The notes under the pieces are model-generated. The model made no database searches and had not been told where the DNA came from. It was given only the letters and a program-made list of their open reading frames with translations. This document shows, piece after piece, positions 24,900-33,478 of a stretch of 53,610 nt of DNA. The stretch is from NCBI GenBank assembly GCA_046582115.1, contig JAYGFA010000099.1, positions 1-53,610 of the forward strand. Direction: 5' to 3'. Positions within the stretch are counted from its first letter, which is position 1; each line of letters starts with the position of its first letter. Origin of the DNA: UBA11889 sp046582115. Lineage in GTDB: Bacteria; Pseudomonadota; Gammaproteobacteria; Pseudomonadales; Azotimanducaceae. The translations under genes were made by a program, and so were the position numbers.

Positions 24900-25384
24900 T
24901 TCGTGTGCTGGGTATTGACCCGGGATCCCGTGTTACCGGTTATGGCATTGTGCGTATTGAGAAGGGCTCTCCAATTTATGTTGCGAGCGGCTGTATACAA
25001 ACAAAAGGACCCGATTTTCCGTCCCGGCTCAAGGATATTTTTCAGGGTATTGACGAACTCATAAAGCAATACCGGCCCGATGAATTTGCGATAGAAGAAG
25101 TTTTTATGGCGCGTAATCCGATGACGGCACTGAAATTAGGTCAAGCACGAGGGGCCGCCATTACCGCTGCAGTAATTCATGATCTCGGCGTCAATGAATA
25201 TGCTGCGCGCCGTATTAAACAATCCGTGGTCGGTAGTGGTCGGGCGACCAAAGGCCAAGTTCAACACATGGTTCAAGCCCTACTCGACTTACAGGGCGCC
25301 CCGTCGACGGATGCGTCGGATGCGCTTGCAGTGGCTATCTGTCATGTCAATACTCGGTGGCAACAAAAGCAAGGAGCGCCATGA
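24896..25384 (+). CDS. ruvC: Crossover junction endodeoxyribonuclease RuvC
   Basis: A 162-residue Holliday-junction resolvase. The acidic catalytic residues are visible in VLGIDPGSRVTGYG (D), FAIEEVFMARN (E) and TDASDALAVAICH (two D). It acts as a dimer with the RuvAB branch-migration complex. The start overlaps yebC by 4 bases and the stop overlaps ruvA by 4, so yebC-ruvC-ruvA-ruvB form a single translated unit. Confidence 0.95.
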   Translation: MIRVLGIDPGSRVTGYGIVRIEKGSPIYVASGCIQTKGPDFPSRLKDIFQGIDELIKQYRPDEFAIEEVFMARNPMTALKLGQARGAAITAAVIHDLGVNEYAARRIKQSVVGSGRATKGQVQHMVQALLDLQGAPSTDASDALAVAICHVNTRWQQKQGAP

Positions 25385-25968
25385 TTAGTCGCTTGCGAGG
25401 CCGCGTTGTCAATATCAGCGGTAACGTCCTGATCATCGACGTGCAGGGTGTTGCCTACGAGGCCGAAGTAACTGGGACAGCATTGGCGACGGTGGCGGGC
25501 CACGAGGGTGAAGTAGACGTCTATACTCATCTTGTTGTCCGAGATGATACGCAAACGCTGTATGGATTTGCCTCTTTGGCAGAGAGAGAACTGTTCCGCG
25601 CCTTGATCAGGGTCAATGGCATCGGACCAAAATTGGGGTTGACGCTGCTTTCTTCACTTACGCCGGAGGAATTCGCGACATCCGTGGCGGACCAGGACGT
25701 CGCTGCGATGACGCGCGTTCCTGGTGTGGGCAAAAAGACGGCCGAACGGCTGCTGATGGAACTCAAGGATCGTCTTGATACATTGCCGATCGGAACAATC
25801 CGTCCCTCCAAAAAGGAGTCATCCGCACGAGAAGCCGAGCTTGCGTTGGTTTCACTGGGGTATCGACCCTTGGAGGCGGCACGAGCCATTGACAATGTCT
25901 ATGCGGCGGGTGAACCCGTCGAAGAGCTGATACGAATGGCGTTACAACGGATGACGACGAGCGCATGA
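25381..25968 (+). CDS. ruvA: Holliday junction branch migration protein RuvA
   Basis: A 195-residue RuvA, read from ATG 25381 (MISRLRGRVVN), the usual start; the open frame runs further upstream inside ruvC. Domain I is the OB-fold; domain II has two helix-hairpin-helix motifs (LIRVNGIGPKLGL and MTRVPGVGKKTAERL); domain III, from about residue 145, binds RuvB. It forms tetramers that hold the four-way junction. Overlaps ruvC and ruvB by 4 bases each. Confidence 0.95.
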   Translation: MISRLRGRVVNISGNVLIIDVQGVAYEAEVTGTALATVAGHEGEVDVYTHLVVRDDTQTLYGFASLAERELFRALIRVNGIGPKLGLTLLSSLTPEEFATSVADQDVAAMTRVPGVGKKTAERLLMELKDRLDTLPIGTIRPSKKESSAREAELALVSLGYRPLEAARAIDNVYAAGEPVEELIRMALQRMTTSA

Positions 25969-27011
25969 GCATTGAACGGGATCGCATCACTTCGGGACAG
26001 GGCGGCACCGAAGATAAGGCTTTTGATAGAGCGCTACGGCCGAAACTGATAGAGGACTTTATTGGTCAGGATTCCGTCAAAGAACAAATGCAGATATTTG
26101 TCGAAGCGGCACGCAAACGGGCTGAACCCTTAGACCACACGTTGATTTTCGGCCCGCCTGGACTCGGCAAGACAACGCTCGCCCATATCGTTGCCAATGA
26201 AATGGATGTCGGATTGAAGACGACATCTGGTCCGGTAATTGAAAAGGCCGGTGAATTGGTGGCTCTCTTAAGTAATCTCGAAGAGAACGACGTACTTTTC
26301 ATTGACGAGATCCATCGCTTATCGGCATCGGTGGAAGAGATACTTTACCCGGCGATGGAGGATTACCGCATCGATATCGTCATCGGTGAAGGGCCGGCTG
26401 CACGTTCGATACCCTATACGCTCAAGCCCTTTACATTGATTGGCGCGACGACGCGTGCGGGCCTGCTTACTTCACCGCTAAGGAATCGTTTCGGTATTGT
26501 CCACCGCCTGGAGTTTTATGCGGTCGAGGAATTGACAGAAATCGTTACACGAACCGGACAAAGACTTGATGTCAATGTCGACAGTGGGGGGGCGTTGGAG
26601 ATCGCGCGGCGCGCCCGCGGGACGCCCCGAATCGCTAATCGGTTATTACGCCGCGTTAGGGATTACGCGGAGGTGCGGGCGGATGGGAACGTGTCGGTAG
26701 AAACGGCGGACGCGGCGCTGGATCTACTTAATGTCGACGAAGAAGGCATCGACGTAATGGATCGAAAGCTGCTTCTCACTATCCTTGAAAAGTTCTCGGG
26801 TGGACCGGTTGGGTTAGATTCACTGGCGGCCGCGATTGGAGAAGAGCGGGATACGATCGAAGATGTTGTCGAGCCCTACCTCATTCAGAAGGGTTACATG
26901 ATGCGTACTCCAAGGGGTCGGGTTGCGACCGAACGTGCGTACCACCATTTTTCGTTGACGCCGCCCGCTACCACCGGCAGTGGCTCCGATCAAAACGAGC
27001 TTAAGTTATGA
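25965..27011 (+). CDS. ruvB: Holliday junction branch migration ATPase RuvB
   Basis: A 348-residue AAA+ motor. Walker A is in LIFGPPGLGKTTLAH, Walker B in LFIDEIHRLS, sensor 1 in LIGATTRAGLL, the arginine finger region in LRNRFGI, and the C-terminal winged helix ends in TPRGRVATERAYHHF. It drives junction migration with RuvA. It is followed after 10 bases by tolQ; the thioesterase gene ybgC that often stands here is absent. Confidence 0.95.
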   Translation: MSIERDRITSGQGGTEDKAFDRALRPKLIEDFIGQDSVKEQMQIFVEAARKRAEPLDHTLIFGPPGLGKTTLAHIVANEMDVGLKTTSGPVIEKAGELVALLSNLEENDVLFIDEIHRLSASVEEILYPAMEDYRIDIVIGEGPAARSIPYTLKPFTLIGATTRAGLLTSPLRNRFGIVHRLEFYAVEELTEIVTRTGQRLDVNVDSGGALEIARRARGTPRIANRLLRRVRDYAEVRADGNVSVETADAALDLLNVDEEGIDVMDRKLLLTILEKFSGGPVGLDSLAAAIGEERDTIEDVVEPYLIQKGYMMRTPRGRVATERAYHHFSLTPPATTGSGSDQNELKL

Positions 27012-27021
27012 GACTTAGCTG

Positions 27022-27702
27022 ATGGCGGAACCCCTCTCGATATACGCGCTCATCGCAAACGCGAGCTTGCCGGTTCAAATAATCATGGCGCTGCTCGTGG
27101 CGGCATCGATAGCGTCTTGGGTAATGATTTTTCAGCGGTGGAGAGCGCTGGACCGGGTGCAGTTGGAGCTCAACGAATTCGAGGACTACTTCTGGAGTGG
27201 AATTGATCTGCGAGAGTTGCATAAAGATTTGCAGAACGATTCGTCGCTCACCGGAATTGAAACGGTGTTTGTTTCTGGGTTCACCGAATTTCAGAGGCTC
27301 TCGGAGCAACCCAATACCGATCCGGATTCGATCATGCAGGGCGTGCAGAGGGTCATGCGGGTGGAAGTTTCTCGAGAGGAGGAACGACTAGAAAAGCACC
27401 TTGTGTTCCTTGCAACCGTTGGCTCCACGAGTCCCTACATCGGTCTTTTCGGAACGGTCTGGGGCATCATGAATTCGTTTCGGAGCCTTGCCAGTATGAG
27501 TCAGGCGACGCTTGCTTCGGTTGCGCCTGGAATTTCAGAAGCGCTTATCGCTACGGCGATGGGGCTGTTTGCAGCGATACCTGCAGTCATCGGTTATAAC
27601 CGTTTCTCGGCGGGAGTCGAGGTACTGATGAAACGTTACGAGGCGTTTGCTGACGAACTCACGTCTGTCCTGTTCCGTCATTCACACGCAGAAAAACCGT
27701 AA
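27022..27702 (+). CDS. tolQ: Tol-Pal system inner membrane proton-channel protein TolQ
   Basis: A 226-residue MotA/TolQ/ExbB protein with three membrane helices, near residues 15-38, 130-150 and 165-190. The conserved GLFGTVWGIMNSF and APGISEALIATAMGLFAAIPA are the channel helices that, with TolR, use the proton motive force. The complex energises TolA to keep the outer membrane invaginating at division. First gene of the tolQRAB-pal-cpoB set; tolR follows after 3 bases. Confidence 0.95.
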   Translation: MAEPLSIYALIANASLPVQIIMALLVAASIASWVMIFQRWRALDRVQLELNEFEDYFWSGIDLRELHKDLQNDSSLTGIETVFVSGFTEFQRLSEQPNTDPDSIMQGVQRVMRVEVSREEERLEKHLVFLATVGSTSPYIGLFGTVWGIMNSFRSLASMSQATLASVAPGISEALIATAMGLFAAIPAVIGYNRFSAGVEVLMKRYEAFADELTSVLFRHSHAEKP

Positions 27703-27705
27703 GGT

Positions 27706-28134
27706 ATGGCGACGCGTCGAAAGCCAATGTCCGAAATCAACGTGGTCCCGTATATCGACGTGATGTTGGTTTTGTTAGTAATTTTCATGGTTACTGCACC
27801 AATATTGACGCAAGGGGTGGAGGTAAATCTGCCGCAAAAACCATCCGACCCACTGTCCAACGAACAGGACGACGCGCTCATTGTCAGCGTTCGGAATGAC
27901 GGGGCGATATTTATTAACGTGGGCATCCATAACATGGAAAAGGAGGCCAACCGGGTAACGATTTTTTCATTAGAAGACCAAGCCTCAAGGATTATTGGTG
28001 CGCGTCCAGACGTCCCCGTTTTTATCCGAGCGGATGCAGACCTGACCTATTCCGAGGTGATAGAGATAATGACCGTACTGCAGAAGTCGGGGGCAGATAG
28101 CGTCGGACTCATCACAGATCCCCCGGAGGTCTAA
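27706..28134 (+). CDS. tolR: Tol-Pal system protein TolR
   Basis: A 142-residue ExbD/TolR protein. The cytoplasmic start (RRKPMSEINVVPYID) leads into one membrane helix that carries the proton-path aspartate in PYIDVMLVLLVIF. The periplasmic domain (about 40-142) contains IFIRADADLTYSEVIEIM, the conserved dimerisation and peptidoglycan-binding part. Starts 3 bases after tolQ and ends 2 bases before tolA. Confidence 0.95.
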   Translation: MATRRKPMSEINVVPYIDVMLVLLVIFMVTAPILTQGVEVNLPQKPSDPLSNEQDDALIVSVRNDGAIFINVGIHNMEKEANRVTIFSLEDQASRIIGARPDVPVFIRADADLTYSEVIEIMTVLQKSGADSVGLITDPPEV

Positions 28135-28136
28135 CG

Positions 28137-28871
28137 GTGGGAAAGCTAACCGATTACGGCTTGCCAATTGTCGGTGCACTCGTTCTCCATGCGGTAGTGG
28201 TGGCAATGCTCGAATGGCAGTGGGCGCCGAGTGTACGGGAACCCATGACGGTGCGGCCAAAAGCGATTAAGGCAATGCTTATCGTTCGTGAACCGCGTCG
28301 CACGGCAACGAAATCAACAATGGAGAAATCTCAACCCGTAAAAACGAAGGCGAACGTTACGCCGGCACCTACAAGGGCTCCGTCCTTGCGAAACAGGGCG
28401 TTAGTCGACCCGGACACCGCGTCATCGAAAGTAAAAGAAACCGACAAACAGCGTGCGGAGCGTGAACGACGTGAACGATTGGAAGCGCGGCGTCAACGAC
28501 TTGAGGAAATGCGCCGCCGCGATTTCGAACGCTCGTTGCTTCAACACGCGAACGATATTTCTGGTCAGTACGATCAAGACGTAGTCCAGTCGTACGTTGA
28601 TGGCATTTACGCAAGCATCGTTGCTCATTGGTCGAGACCGCCGAGTGCCCGCAACGAAATGGCAGCCGGTATTATTGTCGAGCTGTTCCCAACCGGCGAA
28701 CTGAATACCGTAAGCCTGGTCTATTCGAGTGGAAGCACCGCATTCGACCGATCCGCGTTAGCTGCCGTACGCAAAACACGGCGTTTCGAGGTACCGCAGG
28801 ATAGCCAGGTTTTCGAAGCACAATTCCGTAAGTTTCGGTTGTTGTTTAAACCGGAGGATTTGTTGCGTTGA
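28137..28871 (+). CDS. tolA: Tol-Pal system protein TolA
   Basis: A 244-residue TolA, starting at GTG. Domain I is one membrane helix (PIVGALVLHAVVVAMLEW) with the histidine that contacts TolQR. Domain II is short for TolA: a proline/lysine-rich stretch and then a charged coiled coil (ETDKQRAERERRERLEARR to LEEMRRRDFERSL). Domain III (about 140-244) is the TonB-like C-terminal domain (AGIIVELFPTGELNTVSLVY and FDRSALAAVRKTRRF) that reaches TolB and Pal. The short linker suggests a narrow periplasm or a stretched fold; this is inference. Confidence 0.92.
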   Translation: MGKLTDYGLPIVGALVLHAVVVAMLEWQWAPSVREPMTVRPKAIKAMLIVREPRRTATKSTMEKSQPVKTKANVTPAPTRAPSLRNRALVDPDTASSKVKETDKQRAERERRERLEARRQRLEEMRRRDFERSLLQHANDISGQYDQDVVQSYVDGIYASIVAHWSRPPSARNEMAAGIIVELFPTGELNTVSLVYSSGSTAFDRSALAAVRKTRRFEVPQDSQVFEAQFRKFRLLFKPEDLLR

Positions 28872-30178
28872 AACAGCTCATCTGGTGGGCCGTGTTCGCG
28901 TCCGTGCAGGGCATAGATGCTCTAGAAATCGTCATCGACCGCGGAAACGATAACCCCACCTCGATTGCCATTGTTCCCTTTGCCTCGTCAAATTCGGCTG
29001 ACGATGTTTCAGGAGTTATTTCCTTCGACCTGGTACGAAGCGGTCAATTTTCGCCTCTTGAGGACGAAAACATGCTCTCGTATCCGTCCCAACCGGAAGA
29101 CGTGTATTTTCGTGATTGGCGGATACTGGGTATGGAATACGTCCTTATAGGACGTCATCTCAACCGCGTGGATGGTGGGATCACGGTGACCTACCACTTG
29201 TTTGACGTGAGTGCCGAGCGCGAGTTGAAATCCGCTGAAATTACGGCGCCTCGAGATCGTATACGCGATATTGCGCACCGAATCGCGGATGAGGTATATG
29301 AAGAAATTACGGGTATTCGGGGAGCATTTTCAACCCGAATTCTGTACGTCTTAGTCGAAAATATCGGTACTTCGTATGTGCGCTATAAACTGAGAATGGC
29401 GGATTCGGACGGCGAGCGTCCTCGGACCCTTTTTGAGACAGCGGAACCTCTTTTGTCCCCAAGTTGGTCGCCAGACGGTCAACGAATTGCATACGTTTCA
29501 TTCGAGACCGGTAGGCCGGCGATTGTTATTCAGGAACTTGAGAATAACGTTCGACAACGCCTTCCCTCGTATCCGGGTCTTAACGGTGCGCCGGCGTTTT
29601 CGCCCGATGGGCGCGAATTGGCGATGGTGTTGTCGAGGGATGGAAATCCCGAAATCTACACCATGGAACTAGCTGCACCAGCGCGTCGACCGCGGCGGGT
29701 AACGCGCCATGTATCGGCCATCGACACGGAACCCGGTTGGACGCTCGACGGAAAGAGTCTGATTTTCACTTCGGATCGCGGGGGTCAACCGCAAATATAT
29801 CGAGTGGACTTGCGAACTTCGTTAACCGAAAGACTGACATATCACGGTGATTACAATGCCCGTGCTCGGTTGTTGCCGGACGGGCGGCATCTCGTGTACG
29901 TGCATAGGCGTGACGGTATTTACCACATTGCTTGGCAAGATCTGGAAACTGACGAAGGACCCCGGGTATTGACCGAAACGTCGTTGGACGAGTCGCCGTC
30001 GATCGCGCCTAACGGAACCATGTTGATATATGCGACGCAGGATCAGGGGCGAGGTATACTCGCTGTGGTATCCATCGATGGTCAGGTTAGATACAAGTTA
30101 CCGTCGTCGGCGGGTGATGTCAGGGAACCTTCCTGGTCGCCGTACCTCGATACACTGTCTGCAACTCGTGGGTTTTAG
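28868..30178 (+). CDS. tolB: Tol-Pal system periplasmic beta-propeller TolB
   Basis: A 436-residue periplasmic protein with TTG start overlapping tolA (TTGA). A short signal (about residues 1-18, LIWWAVFASVQGIDA) precedes the N-terminal domain (IVIDRGNDNPTSIAIVPF), the part that TolA binds. Then come five propeller repeats, each with a S-x-S-P-D-G-like turn: SWSPDGQRIAYVSFE, AFSPDGRELAMVLS, TLDGKSLIFTSDRGG, LLPDGRHLVYVHRR and IAPNGTMLIYATQ. It interacts with Pal on the periplasmic side of the outer membrane. Confidence 0.94.
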   Translation: MKQLIWWAVFASVQGIDALEIVIDRGNDNPTSIAIVPFASSNSADDVSGVISFDLVRSGQFSPLEDENMLSYPSQPEDVYFRDWRILGMEYVLIGRHLNRVDGGITVTYHLFDVSAERELKSAEITAPRDRIRDIAHRIADEVYEEITGIRGAFSTRILYVLVENIGTSYVRYKLRMADSDGERPRTLFETAEPLLSPSWSPDGQRIAYVSFETGRPAIVIQELENNVRQRLPSYPGLNGAPAFSPDGRELAMVLSRDGNPEIYTMELAAPARRPRRVTRHVSAIDTEPGWTLDGKSLIFTSDRGGQPQIYRVDLRTSLTERLTYHGDYNARARLLPDGRHLVYVHRRDGIYHIAWQDLETDEGPRVLTETSLDESPSIAPNGTMLIYATQDQGRGILAVVSIDGQVRYKLPSSAGDVREPSWSPYLDTLSATRGF

Positions 30179-30199
30179 CTTGATGAGGAGAGAGGAACG

Positions 30200-30736
30200 A
30201 TGAGGCAGTTCAGAAGGTGCAATGTGGCGTCGTTGATCGTTGCCGCTCTGATTCTCGTGGGTTGCGCAAGTCAACAGCAACCAGAACCGGCCGCCCAACC
30301 AGAAGCCCCCATCGATATTGCGCCCGTGCAGTCGGAACCCGTTCAAGTCGAACCGGAACCGACCGATTTTGATAGCCGTAGACGGCCGCTGACACCCAGT
30401 GGTCGAATTTTGGCGACCGAGTTTTACTTTGAATTAGATCAGGCTAGGCTGTCCGCCCGTGATTTGCGCCTACTTGAGATGCACGCGAATATTTTGACTC
30501 GGAACCGTGACCGACGTTTGGTCATCGAAGGTCACTGTGATGAACGTGGTACGCGGGAGTACAACCTCGCTTTAGGTGAACGTCGTGCCAATGCAGTGGA
30601 TAGCTTTCTAACCTCGGCGGGAGTTCGGCGATCCCAAATAGAAACGGTTAGCTACGGCGAAGAACGCCCTGACGACCTCGGACACGATGAATCCGCGTGG
30701 AGTAAGAACAGGCGCGCGGTAGTGATTTATCGATAA
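30200..30736 (+). CDS. pal: Peptidoglycan-associated lipoprotein Pal
   Basis: A 178-residue outer membrane lipoprotein. A type II signal ends at LILVGCASQ with the lipidated cysteine; a proline/glutamate-rich linker follows to about residue 65; then an OmpA-like domain with FYFELDQARLSARDLRL and GHCDERGTREYNLALGERRA, whose aspartate and arginine bind diaminopimelate. It ends the core Tol-Pal set. The ribosome binding site of cpoB overlaps its stop codon. Confidence 0.95.
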   Translation: MRQFRRCNVASLIVAALILVGCASQQQPEPAAQPEAPIDIAPVQSEPVQVEPEPTDFDSRRRPLTPSGRILATEFYFELDQARLSARDLRLLEMHANILTRNRDRRLVIEGHCDERGTREYNLALGERRANAVDSFLTSAGVRRSQIETVSYGEERPDDLGHDESAWSKNRRAVVIYR

Positions 30737-30758
30737 GGACTGTTCGCAATGCGAACAG
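30735..30758 (+). promoter_or_regulatory. Ribosome binding site and hairpin covering the cpoB start codon
   Basis: AAGGA at 30735-30739 overlaps the pal stop codon and lies 9 bases before the cpoB ATG (30749-30751). Directly after it, CTGTTCGC (30740-30747) and GCGAACAG (30751-30758) form a perfect 8-base inverted repeat with the loop AAT, so the start codon sits in the loop and stem. In the mRNA this may limit initiation unless ribosomes finishing pal open it. Confidence 0.5.
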
Positions 30759-31528
30759 ACCAGACACAAAGAAGGTGTGGAGCGAAAGTTCTGCACCTTT
30801 TTTTGTGCGCGCTACTCGGATACGTAACCGTTGATGTGACCGGCGCGGTTCCGATCGAAGATCGCTCTTTAGAACGAGACACACCCGCTGTATCGGCTGA
30901 CGCGGAGGAGACGGTTAGCAACAATCCTGGGTTAGTGTCACTCTTTTATCAGTTACAGGTTCTCCAAACGGAACTGGCCATCGTTCGCGGCATGCTTGAG
31001 GAACAGACTTATCGGGTCGATCGGCTTACGCGGGAGCAGAATCGACGGTATACCGACATCGATCGCCGGATCCGCAAGCTCCGTGGGATAGACGTCGCCA
31101 CGCAACTCCATGACGAGACGGATATACCGCCGTTGCCGCCCGTGACCGATCCTACCGGGACGGAACGCGGTTCGTACGAAAGCGCGTATGCACTCACGAG
31201 CGAACGTAAGTTTGAAGAGGCTATTGTCGCGTTCGATCAATTTATCGTTGATTATCCTAACGGTCAGTGGACGCCCAACGCATTTTATTGGTTGGGCGAA
31301 TTACATCACGCCACTGATAATCTCGAAAAAGCGCGGCAGTCGTTCGTACAAGTGGTTACGTTATACCCGGAACACACGAAAGTACCTGATGCTTTATACA
31401 AACTGGGCAAGGTCTACCATCAGTTGGGCGATACGGTGCGATCGCGTGATTACCTCGATCGAGTCATAAAAAACCACACGGGTACCGTCGCTGATCTGGC
31501 TAGATCGTACGCGGCCGAGTACCTGTAG
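30749..31528 (+). CDS. cpoB: Cell division coordinator CpoB (YbgF), TPR protein
   Basis: A 259-residue periplasmic protein. After a signal peptide (LHLFLCALLGYVTVDVTGA) there is a coiled-coil trimerisation region (about 50-110, LVSLFYQLQVLQTELAIVRG) and then TPR repeats from SYESAYALTSERKFEEAIVAF, through WTPNAFYWLGELHHATDNLE, to VPDALYKLGKVYHQLGD. CpoB links the Tol machine to peptidoglycan synthesis. It is the last tol gene; queE starts 4 bases later. Translation may be coupled to pal by the hairpin over its start. Confidence 0.92.
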   Translation: MRTDQTQRRCGAKVLHLFLCALLGYVTVDVTGAVPIEDRSLERDTPAVSADAEETVSNNPGLVSLFYQLQVLQTELAIVRGMLEEQTYRVDRLTREQNRRYTDIDRRIRKLRGIDVATQLHDETDIPPLPPVTDPTGTERGSYESAYALTSERKFEEAIVAFDQFIVDYPNGQWTPNAFYWLGELHHATDNLEKARQSFVQVVTLYPEHTKVPDALYKLGKVYHQLGDTVRSRDYLDRVIKNHTGTVADLARSYAAEYL

Positions 31529-31532
31529 CATC

Positions 31533-32186
31533 GTGTCAAGGACCGAGACGCTACGCGTCACGGAGATTTTTCTCTCAGTGCAGGGGGAATCGAGAAGCGT
31601 GGGTTGGCCGACAGTCTTTGTTCGGCTTACCGGATGTCCGCTGCGTTGTCAGTATTGCGACACCGCGTATGCCTTTCATGGTGGTTCAATTCTTTCGATC
31701 AACGCCATCCTGAATCGTGTGTATGAACTTGGCGTACGGAACGTGACGGTGACCGGTGGCGAACCACTGGCGCAACCAAGGGCACTTAGTCTGCTCGCTG
31801 CATTGTGTGATCAGGACTACACGGTATCGCTCGAAACCAGCGGAGCTATGGACATCGCCGCCGTCGATCCAAGGGTCAGTCGCGTAGTGGATTTCAAAAC
31901 CCCAGGATCCGGAGAAGTCCATCGGAATCTCTTTTCTAATGTCGCGGCGTTACGCGAAAGCGACCAGGTGAAATTTGTGATCTGTAACCGAGGTGATTAC
32001 TGCTGGGCAAAAGACATCTGTGCGGAGCACGACCTTACCGCGCGGGTTAGTGAGGTATTGTTCTCTCCGTCGGCGTCCGAGCAGAACGCCAGGCAACTCG
32101 CGGAGTGGATCCTGGCGGATCGGTTGGACGTACGATTTCAGATACAACTCCACAAGGTTCTCTGGGGTGACGAGGCCGGTCGGTGA
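31533..32186 (+). CDS. queE: 7-carboxy-7-deazaguanine synthase QueE (radical SAM)
   Basis: A 217-residue radical SAM enzyme making the 7-deazaguanine core of queuosine. The iron-sulfur cluster cysteines are in TGCPLRCQYCDTAY (C-x3-C-x2-C), and VTGGEPLAQP binds SAM. It opens with the usual EIFLSVQGES. Start is GTG at 31533. It overlaps queC by 4 bases (GTGA), so both enzymes of the shared branch are made together. Their place after cpoB is conserved in many gammaproteobacteria. Confidence 0.94.
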   Translation: MSRTETLRVTEIFLSVQGESRSVGWPTVFVRLTGCPLRCQYCDTAYAFHGGSILSINAILNRVYELGVRNVTVTGGEPLAQPRALSLLAALCDQDYTVSLETSGAMDIAAVDPRVSRVVDFKTPGSGEVHRNLFSNVAALRESDQVKFVICNRGDYCWAKDICAEHDLTARVSEVLFSPSASEQNARQLAEWILADRLDVRFQIQLHKVLWGDEAGR

Positions 32187-32851
32187 CGATCGGCGTTGTA
32201 CTTTTGTCGGGAGGCCTTGATTCAGCAACGACGCTGGCGATAGCGGACGAACAAGGGTTTGAGTGCTACGCGCTGTCTTTTTTTTACGGTCAACGGAATT
32301 CCATCGAGTTAGAGGCAGCTCGACGAATTGCGGCAACTGCAGGTGTCAAAGAGTACCGCGTTATTTCCATTGACCTTTCTGCGTTTGGGGACTCGGCTTT
32401 AACGGATACAGCGATTGAGGTGCCTGAGGCACCAACAGCGGGTATTCCCGTGACCTATGTTCCAGCACGAAACACCGTGTTTTTATCGTTAGGGCTTGCC
32501 TGGGCCGAGGTACTTGGCGCTCGCGACCTCTTTATCGGTGTTAACGCGGTGGATTATTCGGGATACCCGGACTGCCGGATTGAGTTCATCCACGCGTTCG
32601 AAAAGTTAGCTAACTTGGCGACTCGTGCTGGAGTTGAAGGCGCCTGTTTTACTGTTCATACGCCGCTCATCGAGTTGTCAAAGGCCGACATCATCGCAAC
32701 AGGATTGCGGCTCGGCGTGAACTATGCGAACACGGTCTCGTGTTACCAACCTAACGAGGATGGTGCGTCATGTGGACGCTGCGATAGCTGTCGTATCCGT
32801 AGGGAAGGATTCCAGTCAGCCGGCGCGGTCGATCCCACGCGATATTACTGA
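32183..32851 (+). CDS. queC: 7-cyano-7-deazaguanine synthase QueC
   Basis: A 222-residue ATP-dependent synthase converting the QueE product to preQ0. The PP-loop VVLLSGGLDSATTLAIA is at the N-terminus; the zinc-binding cysteines are in SCYQPN, CGRCDSCRIR near the C-terminus. SPSLTFNGVNAVDYSGYPDCR-type core is seen as FIGVNAVDYSGYPDCR. Start GTG. Its last 7 bases overlap the converging TrmY-like gene. Confidence 0.94.
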   Translation: MTIGVVLLSGGLDSATTLAIADEQGFECYALSFFYGQRNSIELEAARRIAATAGVKEYRVISIDLSAFGDSALTDTAIEVPEAPTAGIPVTYVPARNTVFLSLGLAWAEVLGARDLFIGVNAVDYSGYPDCRIEFIHAFEKLANLATRAGVEGACFTVHTPLIELSKADIIATGLRLGVNYANTVSCYQPNEDGASCGRCDSCRIRREGFQSAGAVDPTRYY

Positions 32852-33456
32852 ACTGCTTGGCGATCGAGATCGTTGTGAACTAACACGACACAATGACTGG
32901 CAAAAATTGTCTTGGGGCCCAAAGCAACGGCACGGCCGCCGAGCCGCGCGAGGTAGTGAGCGCTCTTGCGCGGCATCGCTTTGTGATCGCTCATCACAAA
33001 GATTGCTGGCGAGGTGAACGAGGCGTTACGTATATCTGACCCTTTCTTGTCGAGGTAGTAGAAGCCGGGAATCGCGGCTGCCTTGATCATGGATTCGAAA
33101 CTGCGATGAGCGACTTCGATACCGCTATCACAAATGACCGTTTCGTCACGTACGAGGCGTGTTCCTTCAGCGAGGGCACTGCGCATTGAAGCGGCGATGG
33201 AACGCTCGTCAAACCCTCCCAGCGACCCGACGGAATTGCCTCGGTACGTGAGCACCCGTGGTGAGTAAGGGGGCCCCTCAAGAACAACCCAGATCGACGT
33301 GTCGAAACGGTGTCGATTGGCATAAAAGAGGGCGTTCGCGATGGATTGAGCGACGACCTCGAGGTGATTGGCTGAAGGCAGATCGTCTATGGAAAAGCGG
33401 GGCCCCGTGGGCCCATTTCGAGCCCTTAAGATGAAATTTCGTGCTGCCCAATCCAA
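32845..33456 (-). CDS. TrmY-like SPOUT methyltransferase (UPF0217), putative tRNA pseudouridine N1-methyltransferase
   Basis: A 203-residue SPOUT-fold protein like archaeal TrmY and the bacterial UPF0217 group. Shared landmarks are FSIDDLPSANHLEVVAQSI, the VVLEGPPYSPRVLTYRG strand, DERSIAASMRSALAEG, and the C-terminal knot FVMSDHKAMPRKSAHYL and SHCVVLVHNDLDRQA. Archaeal TrmY methylates pseudouridine 54 of tRNA; bacterial members are known in some Vibrio-type genomes, but their substrates are unclear. It starts 22 bases downstream of tRNA-Lys(UUU) on the same strand, so co-transcription with a tRNA is possible. Confidence 0.83.
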   Translation of the reverse strand: MDWAARNFILRARNGPTGPRFSIDDLPSANHLEVVAQSIANALFYANRHRFDTSIWVVLEGPPYSPRVLTYRGNSVGSLGGFDERSIAASMRSALAEGTRLVRDETVICDSGIEVAHRSFESMIKAAAIPGFYYLDKKGSDIRNASFTSPAIFVMSDHKAMPRKSAHYLARLGGRAVALGPKTIFASHCVVLVHNDLDRQAVQ

Positions 33457-33478
33457 AAGTGGTTCCGTGGTGGCGTGG

